The notes under the pieces are model-generated. The model ran no database searches, was not told where the DNA came from, and saw nothing but the letters and a program-made list of their open reading frames with translations. The position numbers and the translations under genes are program-made. This document shows, in pieces, positions 1 to 6,502 of a DNA stretch of 34,292 nt (position 1 is its first letter; every line of letters begins with the position of its first letter). The stretch lies in the NCBI GenBank assembly GCA_030037905.1, contig JASHPX010000221.1:1-34292 (forward strand), in the 5' to 3' direction. The stretch is from Gammaproteobacteria bacterium (GTDB lineage: Bacteria; Pseudomonadota; Gammaproteobacteria; Steroidobacterales; Steroidobacteraceae).

Positions 1-149
1 AGCAAGGTGCGCGGGGACTTCAAACCAAGGACACGCTCGAGCGCATCCTTAACCACATCGGATTTGCTGACACCCAACCTGCGGGACTCTGCCTCGATTC
101 TGGCTTCGAGTGCACGATCGAGACGAATGGACATGGGCACGGATTTCAT
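1..149 (-). CDS. N-terminal part of a ribbon-helix-helix (CopG-type) antitoxin, cut by the window edge
   Basis: Reading leftward from ATG at 149 the frame stays open to the edge and gives 49 residues. A strand-like stretch (SVPMSIRLD, residues 3-11), a helix, a G-V-S-K-S-D turn at 26-31 and a second helix (VVKDALERVL) match the ribbon-helix-helix layout, in which the paired strand reads the DNA major groove and the S-K-S region contacts phosphate. Proteins of this kind are mostly antitoxins of type II toxin-antitoxin pairs that repress their own promoter; the palindrome just upstream fits that. The toxin would lie beyond the left edge and cannot be seen, so a lone CopG-type repressor remains possible. 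An in-frame ATG at 134 is an alternative start. No strong ribosome binding site is visible before either ATG. Confidence 0.7.
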   Translation of the reverse strand, partial: MKSVPMSIRLDRALEARIEAESRRLGVSKSDVVKDALERVLGLKSPRTL

Positions 150-155
150 CCAAAC

Positions 156-202
156 GCGTATTCATGTATGACAAGAATACGCAGGCCGGGAATCGGACGC
201 AA
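156..202 (-). promoter_or_regulatory. Promoter with overlapping 27-bp palindromic operator for the antitoxin gene
   Basis: Positions 156-163 (GCGTATTC) and 175-182 (GAATACGC) are perfect inverted 8-mers; inside them TGT (165-167) and ACA (171-173) also pair, so the 27-bp site is symmetric at 22 positions. On the minus strand a -35-like TTGCGT (202-197) and a -10-like TATTCT (179-174) are 17 bp apart, and the -10 lies inside the palindrome, so a bound repressor would block polymerase. The site starts 7 bp upstream of the antitoxin ATG. Autoregulation is inferred from position and symmetry. Confidence 0.6.
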
Positions 203-394
203 GCCGTCTCGTGGATGAGTAGTGGACAAGCGGCGGGGCGCAAATTTGAATCGGGGAGCTTCGGGTTGCGCCGCTTCGGGAGCCAGCAGCGTAAGCTATT
301 ACTGCGACGCAGCATGAACAGTACGGGGTTGACGCGCGGGCGACGCGCGACGTATGCCACGCGACGTTCTCATCGGCAGATGCGGCCTGGAGGA

Positions 395-871
395 TTACTG
401 CCGAACGACGACCAGTACGTCGTGCACCGGCTGGCCCGCGGGGGTTGTGTACGCCTCGTCAATGGTCAGGGTCCTGAGGTTCCTCGACACGACGAGGGTG
501 GCATGGCCGGCGATCTGCCCACCCCGCATCAGATTGGATGTGGTTTCCAAACGGCTGACCTGCGTTAAAGCATGCGCGTCGATACCTGCACCGCCGGTCA
601 TCGGATATGGCTTGCTGTCAAGCTTGAAGGTGGAAGCAGTGTGCGTTTTGCCGTTGGCTGTGACGGTCAATTGGATACCATCGGGCGTTTGCGCAAACGT
701 CCACGTCGAACTCGTCGAACTCTCTGGCGCTGGGCCCGGGTCGTATTTGGACTTCGCAACACTCAACGTCCACGTTCCGAGTAGTGGGGCGCTATGTCGT
801 TGAGCGTGGACAGCCAACGGCGACACCAAAGCGAGCCCGGTCAGAGCAATGAGGCTCTTCCATGATTTCAT
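395..871 (-). CDS. Secreted lipocalin-like protein of unknown function
   Basis: 158 residues from ATG at 871. Residues 1-23 form a Sec signal peptide (basic MKSWKS, hydrophobic core, A-x-A site VHA before Q24). The mature part opens with LLGTWTLSVAKSKYDPGPAP (30-49), the G-x-W and K-S-x-(Y/F)-x-P-G-P pattern of a group of small secreted beta-barrel proteins common in soil Proteobacteria and Acidobacteria. The rest alternates short beta-strand-like segments and lacks cysteines or catalytic motifs. The role is unknown; binding of a small hydrophobic ligand in the periplasm is only a guess from the fold type. It is the last of three secreted-protein genes on this strand, separated from the DUF3617 gene by a strong hairpin, so it probably has its own transcript. 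Confidence 0.75.
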   Translation of the reverse strand: MKSWKSLIALTGLALVSPLAVHAQRHSAPLLGTWTLSVAKSKYDPGPAPESSTSSTWTFAQTPDGIQLTVTANGKTHTASTFKLDSKPYPMTGGAGIDAHALTQVSRLETTSNLMRGGQIAGHATLVVSRNLRTLTIDEAYTTPAGQPVHDVLVVVRQ

Positions 872-976
872 CGCAGTTCTCCCCGAGTAGTGATCGGAGC
901 GGGGATGGACAGAGTCAATGTGGCCGCTCCGTCAGGGTAACGTGCCACGGCGACGACGCTGATCAGCTGACTGCGA

Positions 977-1004
977 CACGACAGCGCCGCCCGGCGCTGT
1001 CGTG
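977..1004 (-). terminator. Strong hairpin after the DUF3617 gene
   Basis: CACGACAGCGCCG (977-989) and CGGCGCTGTCGTG (992-1004) are perfect complements, folding as a 12-bp GC-rich stem with a 4-nt loop, 31 bp past the stop codon of the upstream minus-strand gene. No T tract follows on either strand, so it may be a Rho-assisted end or 3' stabilising structure and not a classical intrinsic terminator. Confidence 0.45.
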
Positions 1005-1034
1005 GGCAGGTGGAACCTTCTGGCTGGCGTTGCT

Positions 1035-1520
1035 TTATTTGCCCAACATAGCCTTCAGGTTCATTCGCATCGGCGGTATACCCTGAATGGTCACTACGAC
1101 GTCACCTGGCTTCATGTCCACGGGGCATGCTCCGAGCCATTTGGCGTCCATGGAGCTCTTGCGGTCGCCCGCAGCGGAATGAATCGTGGTGTCGGCGTGG
1201 TAAGCCGAATCGCTGCTGAAGGTGAGCACGCTGCGAACGGTTTGGCCCTTGCAAGTGGCAACGGAAGTGTATTGCGAGCCGCTCGAATGCACTTCTGTTT
1301 TGCTGCAGAGGTTCCTGTTCATTCCAGCTGCGAGCTGCCTCATTTGGATTTCGGTGTCCTTATCGAGGCAAACTTTCTCTTCACCCGGGCGCGACGCCAT
1401 CATGAGCGTGATGTCCCACAGACCCGGCTTGTAATGTGGTAATCGATCGGCCAAATCAGCAGCAGTCACGGCGCTGATGCCGCCGGCGCAAACTACCAAA
1501 AGAAACAGGCGATAGTTCAT
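1035..1520 (-). CDS. DUF3617 family secreted protein
   Basis: 161 residues from ATG at 1520, chosen because AAGGGA lies about 7 nt upstream and a signal peptide (MNYRLFLLVVCAGGISAVTA) begins there; a longer frame to 1580 only adds an implausible leader. The mature protein begins near residue 21 and carries the family's opening K-P-G-L-W-D-I-T, then dispersed cysteines (in VCLDK, NLC, ATC and GAC) that may form periplasmic disulfides. DUF3617 proteins are periplasmic or extracellular and of unknown function. The gene sits in a row of minus-strand secreted-protein genes, with hairpins on both sides (977-1004 and 1587-1607), which suggests a monocistronic unit. Family assignment is by recognised motif, not by a search. 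Confidence 0.8.
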   Translation of the reverse strand: MNYRLFLLVVCAGGISAVTAADLADRLPHYKPGLWDITLMMASRPGEEKVCLDKDTEIQMRQLAAGMNRNLCSKTEVHSSGSQYTSVATCKGQTVRSVLTFSSDSAYHADTTIHSAAGDRKSSMDAKWLGACPVDMKPGDVVVTIQGIPPMRMNLKAMLGK

Positions 1521-1586
1521 AGGATTCCCTTCCCAAAAACTGGCTTGGTTTTCCGTAAGCAAGGACGGAGACGGGAGCATAGCGGA

Positions 1587-1607
1587 AACGCCCCCCGAAG
1601 GGGCGTT
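1587..1607 (-). terminator. UUCG-loop hairpin terminator
   Basis: On the minus strand AACGCCCC and GGGGCGTT pair around TTCGG, an 8-bp stem capped by a very stable UUCG-type loop, followed by a short TTTCC run. It lies about 160 bp after the stop of the minus-strand CxxC-protein gene (1768) and before the DUF3617 start (1520), and probably ends the former's transcript. Confidence 0.5.
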
Positions 1608-1767
1608 CTCATTGGCCGGGGCGCGTGAGCGCCGGCGTCAGGGTGGTGGCGCCGTTTGCGATACGCGGCGCGAATAGCAGGCGCAAGCCCCATTTTGGGG
1701 GTCGGTAGCGGATGAGTTCCGCGGCGCAAATAAAATCGGCCGCAGTTGCGACGCTCAGACCGGATAC

Positions 1768-2694
1768 CTAATACGGAGAGGTGGCCTCGGCGGCCACCGG
1801 GCCCGTCAGCGAGAACGCCAGATAGGCGAATGGCTGTTGCTGCACCGGCTGATTGCTCGCGATCGCGCTGACGATTCGCAGCTCGTTCGGGGTCATGTGG
1901 GCGGTGATCACATGGTTATACGGCAGGGGCCCCGCGCCCCAATCCTCGTGATGGATCTCGAACGTCAGGGTATCGCCCCGGATATTGAAGTCGTCCAGTA
2001 CCCCCATCGTATAGGGATTGTCGCAGGGACCGCATACCATCCCGAGCAGCTGATCGCCGACCTTGCGGATGATGAAGTGCTGCCTGGCAGCGCCGCTGGC
2101 CCAGTACCACACGCCGACGAGCTTGGCCGCGCTGATCGGCTCCCACGGACCAGGCTGTTGATAGGCCGGATTCAGGAAGGTCCCGCCATTGCCGGCGGGC
2201 CTCACGCCGCCAGTACGGGGCCGCTGGCGATGGACGCCGTATGCGGCCGCATTCTTCGCCGGGGCGCTCGGCTGGGGCAGCACGGGAGATACGGCTGAGC
2301 CCGCGGCTGCCGGTCCGCGCGGATCCTTGTGCATGGCCCAACGGAAGGTAGCGCCGCCGGGACCACCAGTGCGGCCGCTCACCGCCAGGTGGCCGCCCTC
2401 GATCCGGGCTGTCACCCGATCCTCGTAGACGGTGCTGCCGTCGTCCCGGACGTGCCTGACGACGAAGCGCATTTCGTCTGTCTGCAACGTGCCTTCCACG
2501 AACGCCAACGTGGTGGCATCGGCGCAATCGGTGCAGTAGACCCCAGTGACCCGGTTACCGCGGATCTCGAACTCATAGATATGCTGCGCGCCGTTGACGG
2601 TGGTCTCCCAGCCACCGCGTACCTGGTTTGCGTCCAGCGCCCAGGCGGCCGGTATGCCCAGGGCCCCGAGCAATAGCATCAGTGATATCTTCAT
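1768..2694 (-). CDS. Secreted protein with two tandem CxxC-containing domains
   Basis: 308 residues from ATG at 2694, preceded by a GGGGGGAG ribosome binding site. Residues 1-19 are a signal peptide (cut after AWA). Two stretches look like copies of one domain: residues 25-110 (VRGGWE ... YEFEIRGNRVTGVYCTDCAD ... SGRTGG) and 191-275 (LVGVWYW ... HFIIRKVGDQLLGMVCGPCDN ... RIVSA). Each has a G-x-W start, a strand pair, a C-x2-C (C54/C57 and C221/C224) at the same relative place, then D-T/E-M-x-F-x-V/I-x-H. They are joined by a Pro/Gly/Ala linker (about 125-185). The CxxC pairs could bind metal or form disulfides; nothing shows which. I do not recognise a named family. Confidence 0.75.
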   Translation of the reverse strand: MKISLMLLLGALGIPAAWALDANQVRGGWETTVNGAQHIYEFEIRGNRVTGVYCTDCADATTLAFVEGTLQTDEMRFVVRHVRDDGSTVYEDRVTARIEGGHLAVSGRTGGPGGATFRWAMHKDPRGPAAAGSAVSPVLPQPSAPAKNAAAYGVHRQRPRTGGVRPAGNGGTFLNPAYQQPGPWEPISAAKLVGVWYWASGAARQHFIIRKVGDQLLGMVCGPCDNPYTMGVLDDFNIRGDTLTFEIHHEDWGAGPLPYNHVITAHMTPNELRIVSAIASNQPVQQQPFAYLAFSLTGPVAAEATSPY

Positions 2695-2804
2695 CGTCTC
2701 CCCCCGCTGCGATCGCTACTGGTCGAGCGCAGCACCGCGGTTCGCGTGGAATGGATAAGGAGCCTGCGTTTCCAACTTATGGCGGCGCTTGTCCGTCCGA
2801 CTCG

Positions 2805-3401
2805 TCAGTGAGCCTGCGTCTGCAGCCAGTGTCGCGCCTCGGGCATGTCATCGAAGACACGCAGCTTCCACGGCACGTAGGAACCGATCTGCTTGACAGC
2901 GAGGCGACCGAAGCATGCCGCGGGGGACTTGCTGGCAGCGGCGCGCACGCCCGCAGCGCGGGCGCGCGGTATCCAGTCCTCGATGATCCAGCGCTGATCC
3001 TCGGTGTGGATCGTGGGCAGCTCGGTGTCATCTCCCAGGATGAGACTTAGACCGCGGCTTCGGATCACCTCGAGCACAGCTTCGTGGATGAAGCGCAGTT
3101 GCGCGCTGGTGACGTCGCGGCGCCAGGTCACGACCACGGCGGGAATCGATTCGTCTACCGACACCGTGCAAAGCGGATTGTCGCCAAGATCCTCCACGAG
3201 CCGCAGCCCCTCGCTTGATTCGGATGCGACCGACGCGCGCAGCTGTGAGAGCGTTTCCCTCAGCTGCTCAAATGGATTCCCTGGCGGCGTCGGCTCCTCC
3301 TTCGGTCGCCGCCTGCTGAGCAGCGCCATGCCCGCCACCACGATGCCGGCGAGCCATCCGGCCACCTCGGCCAGGTACACGAGCACCCTTACCACCTTCA
3401 C
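2805..3401 (-). CDS. Membrane-anchored SpoIIAA/STAS-like domain protein
   Basis: 198 residues if it starts at GTG 3401, chosen because AAGGGG lies 7 nt upstream; a longer frame begins at TTG 3503, overlapping the previous gene's stop. Right after the start comes one hydrophobic segment (VLVYLAEVAGWLAGIVVAGMALL), then a basic R-R-R-P-K stretch (inside-positive rule puts the C-terminus in the cytoplasm), a Leu-heptad-like helix (FEQLRETLSQLRASV) and a C-terminal domain of about 120 residues. That domain (VVVTWRRDVTSAQLRFI ... LILGDDTELPTIHTEDQRWI ... VRVFDDMPEARHWL-like ending) follows the pattern of the SpoIIAA/STAS-SEC14-like fold known from stand-alone regulators in Bacteroidetes and Proteobacteria. 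Fusion to a membrane anchor is less usual. Function unknown. Confidence 0.6.
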   Translation of the reverse strand: MKVVRVLVYLAEVAGWLAGIVVAGMALLSRRRPKEEPTPPGNPFEQLRETLSQLRASVASESSEGLRLVEDLGDNPLCTVSVDESIPAVVVTWRRDVTSAQLRFIHEAVLEVIRSRGLSLILGDDTELPTIHTEDQRWIIEDWIPRARAAGVRAAASKSPAACFGRLAVKQIGSYVPWKLRVFDDMPEARHWLQTQAH

Positions 3402-3499
3402 TGGTCGCCCCTTGGCCCTCGCATCACCGTCTGCATGGTATCCGGATTGGCAGAAAAGCGCTGCAAGCTTGACGATTCGGGCGCTCCGCCCGTGCCAAC

Positions 3500-3730
3500 T
3501 CAAGAGCCCGAGGGCTCTTCGGCCAGTTTCTGACGCAGCCAGTCGCGGCGTTCTTTTTGAATCGACAGTGTGTGCTCGAGGGTCAGGAGAAACTCGCGCG
3601 CTCTTGTCGTGTCGTGTCCATCGCGCTGCAGCTCAGTGATACGTTGCCGTTGCTGTTCGATGTGACGCACGTCCTCTGCAACGTGCCGCTCCGCGAGGAC
3701 GAGGTGCTCTGCAACAGTAGCGTGATCCAC
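3500..3730 (-). CDS. Small helical (coiled-coil) hypothetical protein
   Basis: 76 residues from GTG 3730. The core, VAEHLVLAERHVAEDVRHIE followed by QQRQRITELQRDGHDTTRAR and EFLLTLEHTLSIQKERRDWL, is almost wholly charged and helical, and resembles small uncharacterised proteins seen in rhizobia and other Proteobacteria that share H-V-A-E-x-x-x-H-I and L-x-R-D-G-H-D-T. The start is uncertain: no good ribosome binding site precedes GTG 3730, while ATG 3898 would add 56 arginine- and proline-rich residues and overlap the preceding gene. G/C use at third positions is lower than in neighbouring genes, a weak sign of foreign origin. Its TGA overlaps a TTG that could start the next gene. Confidence 0.55.
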   Translation of the reverse strand: MDHATVAEHLVLAERHVAEDVRHIEQQRQRITELQRDGHDTTRAREFLLTLEHTLSIQKERRDWLRQKLAEEPSGS

Positions 3731-3840
3731 TGGCCCAGTCTGGCAAAGGCCGGTAATTTTTGAAACCGTCCCGCCGTCCGATTGCCGTGTCGGACGAGCA
3801 ACCCGGCAAGCATGCCGGGGCAGAGGCGGCCACGGAGTTA

Positions 3841-4092
3841 TCAGGCGCTGATGCGGGTCGTCGGCTCCGGCGCCCTCGAGCCAACGCCACGCGGGCATTC
3901 CTCGAGTTCGTCAGACGGCCCTGCGATGAGGTCTTCCTGGGAGGGTTGCACTGAAGCGTGGAGGCCCGTCGGCTGACTCGCCCACAGCCTCGCTTCGGCT
4001 TCGACCTGCGCGGCAGCCATCGCCCAATGGTTCATGGCACGGCAAACGCCGTCGATCCATTCGCACTCTTGCTCGCTATACCCGCGCCTCAT
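3841..4092 (-). CDS. Small hypothetical protein; frame extends upstream without an ATG
   Basis: 83 residues from ATG 4092, with GAGGGG 5-7 nt upstream. The N-terminal half (GYSEQECEWIDGVCRAMNHW and AMAAAQVEAEARLW) is protein-like; the tail is Pro/Ser-rich. The same frame is open further upstream to a TAA at 4257-4255 and stays protein-like there (AFDAFEQAG, PGGISAVVTAAKICEALGGI), but offers no ATG or GTG, only CTG at 4254. An ATG at 4261 with a start-like context is in another frame. So the true gene may begin near 4261 and have lost its frame by a small indel, or it may start at 4092. No family recognised. Confidence 0.45.
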   Translation of the reverse strand: MRRGYSEQECEWIDGVCRAMNHWAMAAAQVEAEARLWASQPTGLHASVQPSQEDLIAGPSDELEECPRGVGSRAPEPTTRISA

Positions 4093-4499
4093 ACCCCTCG
4101 CCCCTCTGGCGCAGGGTCCTCGATACTCGGTGATGATACCGCCGAGCGCTTCACAGATCTTCGCTGCGGTGACGACCGCGCTGATCCCGCCCGGTATGTC
4201 GGAACGCGACTCGTGCGAACCTGCCTGCTCGAAGGCGTCGAATGCCCTCGCCAGTTATCATGCCTTCGATGGCCGAGCTGCCACCGTGTGGAAGCGAGCG
4301 GCTCGAGCAAGACCGCCACGCAGACGTGCCTGCCAGGTCCGCGTCCCCGGCGCGCTGTCATCCGCAGTACACCTGACGCTCCGGCATCGGGCTCCGGCAT
4401 GGGGCTGAGACCACGAATTGCGACGTATGCACGGGTATTATGCTCGGCGCCCGCTAGCATGATCCGCCAGCTACTTCCCCCAGATCGTAGCCCTGACAC
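4093..4499. other. Stretch without a confident gene
   Basis: About 400 bp between the small minus-strand gene and a plus-strand terminator. The minus-strand frame described for the preceding gene covers 4093-4254. Other long frames on both strands here are arginine- and proline-rich and look like shadows. Nothing resembling a tRNA was seen, although the terminator at its right end suggests that some plus-strand transcript ends here, possibly a small RNA. Confidence 0.3.
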
Positions 4500-4532
4500 A
4501 GCCCGCGGCTCACAACCGCGGGCTTTTTTTTT
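4500..4532 (+). terminator. Intrinsic terminator on the plus strand
   Basis: AGCCCGCGG (4500-4508) and CCGCGGGCT (4516-4524) form a perfect 9-bp stem around a 7-nt loop, directly followed by nine T residues (4524-4532). This is the best Rho-independent terminator in the window. It works only for plus-strand transcription, yet no convincing plus-strand protein gene lies upstream of it. Confidence 0.85.
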
Positions 4533-4592
4533 CGCTCGACTCGACGATTCATTGGGTTTTTTCTTTACCGTAATGCGCGCAGTGTTTCCAAA

Positions 4593-4610
4593 GTGTGACC
4601 CAATTCACAC
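4593..4610. promoter_or_regulatory. CRP-type palindrome upstream of the small membrane protein
   Basis: GTGTGA (4593-4598) and TCACAC (4605-4610) are exact inverted repeats separated by 6 bp, so the core is TGTGA-N6-TCACA, the consensus of the CRP/Clp family in gammaproteobacteria. It lies about 100 bp before the ATG at 4709 and after the terminator, so it belongs to the downstream small genes. A clear -10/-35 pair could not be fixed. Binding by CRP is inferred from the motif. Confidence 0.55.
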
Positions 4611-4708
4611 CGTCCGCCCCTTATGTACAGCGTCTTGCTTGGGTAATCTGAATCAGTTCCTTCCCGAGAGCGATACACGTCCATAGGGGAGACGTGGGGG
4701 AGCACGAA

Positions 4709-4849
4709 ATGATGATCGATTATCTTGGGATCAGCGTATGCGTATGTCTGCTGGTTGTGGCTGTGATACTGCGGCTGCACAACGATAAATCATGGCCTCG
4801 AGAGGGCCACGGTGTTACTTACTTTCAATCCAGCCGAGTTGATAATTAG
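4709..4849 (+). CDS. 46-residue single-pass membrane protein
   Basis: ATG 4709 is preceded by GGGGGAG at a 6-nt spacing, the strongest ribosome binding site in this region, which supports a real gene despite its size. The product begins MMIDYLGISVCVCLLVVAVI, one hydrophobic segment (residues 5-20), followed by a hydrophilic tail (LRLHNDKSWPREGHGVTYFQ then SSRVDN). A second ATG at 4712 would also work. Third-position composition is less GC-rich than in neighbours. No family recognised; the expected place is the inner membrane. The gene lies downstream of a CRP-type palindrome and 48 bp before another small plus-strand gene, with which it may be co-transcribed. Confidence 0.55.
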   Translation: MMIDYLGISVCVCLLVVAVILRLHNDKSWPREGHGVTYFQSSRVDN

Positions 4850-4897
4850 CTCCGGGTACTTTCATCGCGATGGAGCTCGCCCAGGCCCGCTGCAGCG

Positions 4898-5074
4898 ATG
4901 TGGTGGGCCTTTTTCTGCTGGCGCCTCGAGTGGCGCGCCATCAGCAGTGTGCTCACGCAGGCCCTGGAGGACCATGTGCGCGAGCAGCTGATGGGCGATG
5001 ACGGGATCTCCAGAGCCGCCCGCAGGGACGCCGCAGATGAATTGATCCAGGTCATCCACGCCTACCTCAAATGA
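4898..5074 (+). CDS. 58-residue hypothetical protein
   Basis: ATG 4898 opens a frame beginning MWWAFFCWRLEWRAISSVLT, then QALEDHVREQLMGDDGISRA and ARRDAADELIQVIHAYLK. It has an aromatic N-terminus and two amphipathic helices. Third codon positions are mostly G or C, matching real genes of this genome, and codon use is better than in the long antisense frame across the same DNA. The ribosome binding site is weak. It follows the 46-residue membrane-protein gene by 48 bp on the same strand. No family recognised. The 235 bp after it, up to the Rieske gene's end, hold no gene I can support. Confidence 0.5.
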   Translation: MWWAFFCWRLEWRAISSVLTQALEDHVREQLMGDDGISRAARRDAADELIQVIHAYLK

Positions 5075-5309
5075 GAGCGCCACTCTTCGGTACACGCAGG
5101 GAACCGGCGGCCGGGCTTGTGCAGGCCTCCCTTCCGGGACCTTGGCGTATTGGCGCCGGAGCCTGCGTCCAGGCATGATCGGCCATGCCCTGCAGGATGC
5201 GGCTGGCGGACTCCTGGCCCGGTTCCTGCCGCCCTGATCCTCTTGGTTGCGCGGCCGCGATCGGCTACCGGGAATCAGCGGTATGTTCCCGCCCGCAAAT
5301 GCTCGCGGC

Positions 5310-6413
5310 TCAGACCGTGGCCCCGCCGCAGTTGGCAAGCACGCTGCGCAGATCGCGCAGCGCCGGAAACACTTCCTTGTTCCAATCAGCCCCCTGGGCA
5401 TCGTGTGCACGCTGCTCCCACTCGACGATTTCCTTGTCCTCCCGGAAGATGCGATTCGTGAACCACACCACGAACGGCCAGACGATGTGGATGAGGCCGG
5501 GTATGCGAGGCTTTTTCACCGAAAGGTAGCCAAACGTGCGGTTGGTGCGCTGCTCTGCATCGAGGGGCGTGTAGCTGAGCCATACATCCAGCACGGGGTC
5601 CTGACTCTGCTGAATGTTTCGGCCTACCCAGACCTTGAGCGACTGGGCCGGGTAGTCGGTACGTATGCGCATATGATCGGAAAAATCCTTGTCCGCCCCG
5701 GACTCCTTTTTCCGCATCAGGTCCACGATGATGTGTTCACCCATCGAGGTCTTGCCCGCGGTCCGACTGAAGCTGTACTCCACCTGTGCCCATTGCTCGC
5801 CGTGATCCCGTCCAAGGCATTGCGCAGTGATGGAACCCATGTACTTGCGATGCATGAACTGATGATTCATGTCGAACAGGTTCTCATGCATGAAAGTGTA
5901 GTGGCACGCCACGTCACGGTTCAGGCGTTGCGTCTTGTAGTCACTGCGCTGCGATGAGCCGAGTGTGTGCAGCAGTCGGCCTTCGGCCAATTTCGGATCC
6001 CCCGGAAAGACGAAAATCAGGCCGTCCACCTCGTGCGCGGGATAGCGTCTGACGGCACAGGAGATCCGCTCCTTGCCGAGATACGGAACACTGGTGCATT
6101 TTCCGGTGCCATCGTACGACCAGCCGTGGTAGTGACACTTGAGCTCCTCGCCACGGACCACCCCGAGATGCAACGGCACTTGCCGGTGCGCACAGCGGTC
6201 CTCCATCGCGAAGACCTGTCCGCTTTCCGCCCGCCAGAGCACGATGGGCTCACCGGCGAACTGGCGACCGAGCGTACGGCCGCGCTGCAGCTCATGCGAC
6301 CAGGCCAGCGGATACCAATAGTCCGGATGTGCGCCTATACGGCGCAGGTCGATGGGATTGGGAGAGTTTGCCTGGCGGTGGGCCGGTTGTGGCCCGAGGT
6401 TCTTTTCGGCCAT
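5310..6413 (-). CDS. Rieske [2Fe-2S] non-heme iron oxygenase, alpha subunit
   Basis: 367 residues from ATG 6413; an open frame to 6716 is only leader read-through. The N-terminal Rieske domain carries C74-A-H76 and C93-H-Y-H96-G-W, the four cluster ligands. The catalytic domain has E177-N-L-F-D181-M-N-H184-Q-F-M-H188, the Asp/His/His pattern for the mononuclear iron of ring-hydroxylating and VanA/PobA-type oxygenases. The C-terminus (VWPFVVWFTNRIFREDKEIV) is typical of single-component-type alpha subunits. Such enzymes hydroxylate, demethylate or cleave aromatic or steroid-like substrates using electrons from a reductase; no reductase or ferredoxin gene is near, so the partner is encoded elsewhere. 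It lies 89 bp behind the EgtB-like gene with a palindrome between them. The substrate cannot be told from sequence. Confidence 0.9.
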   Translation of the reverse strand: MAEKNLGPQPAHRQANSPNPIDLRRIGAHPDYWYPLAWSHELQRGRTLGRQFAGEPIVLWRAESGQVFAMEDRCAHRQVPLHLGVVRGEELKCHYHGWSYDGTGKCTSVPYLGKERISCAVRRYPAHEVDGLIFVFPGDPKLAEGRLLHTLGSSQRSDYKTQRLNRDVACHYTFMHENLFDMNHQFMHRKYMGSITAQCLGRDHGEQWAQVEYSFSRTAGKTSMGEHIIVDLMRKKESGADKDFSDHMRIRTDYPAQSLKVWVGRNIQQSQDPVLDVWLSYTPLDAEQRTNRTFGYLSVKKPRIPGLIHIVWPFVVWFTNRIFREDKEIVEWEQRAHDAQGADWNKEVFPALRDLRSVLANCGGATV

Positions 6414-6423
6414 CGAGTTCTCG

Positions 6424-6438
6424 CTGTAATTATTACAG
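6424..6438. promoter_or_regulatory. Perfect 15-bp palindrome upstream of the Rieske gene
   Basis: CTGTAAT and ATTACAG are exact inverted repeats around one central base, 11 bp upstream of the Rieske ATG at 6413. The A/T-rich core also offers a TAATAAT that could serve as -10 on the minus strand. The site stands out in the GC-rich surroundings and is a likely operator; no regulator gene is adjacent, so the protein that binds is unknown. Confidence 0.5.
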
Positions 6439-6502
6439 AGTATGCGACGGCGCGGTATGAAATGCCATGGACAAGGCTCTGGCAAACCGCTGACGACAGC
6501 AC

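Noticed and set aside
49-568. Open frames on both strands over the first 570 bp (about 100 and 150 codons)
   Set aside because: They are Arg/Ser-rich, overlap the ribbon-helix-helix gene, its operator and the lipocalin-like gene, and show no protein-like pattern.
3958-4686. Plus-strand open frame of 242 codons
   Set aside because: It runs straight through the intrinsic terminator at 4500-4532 and is Arg/Pro/Ser-rich, as expected of a shadow frame.
4862-5410. Minus-strand open frame of 182 codons across the 58-residue gene
   Set aside because: Third codon positions favour the plus-strand frame, and the minus frame begins within the Rieske gene with an Arg/Cys-rich stretch.
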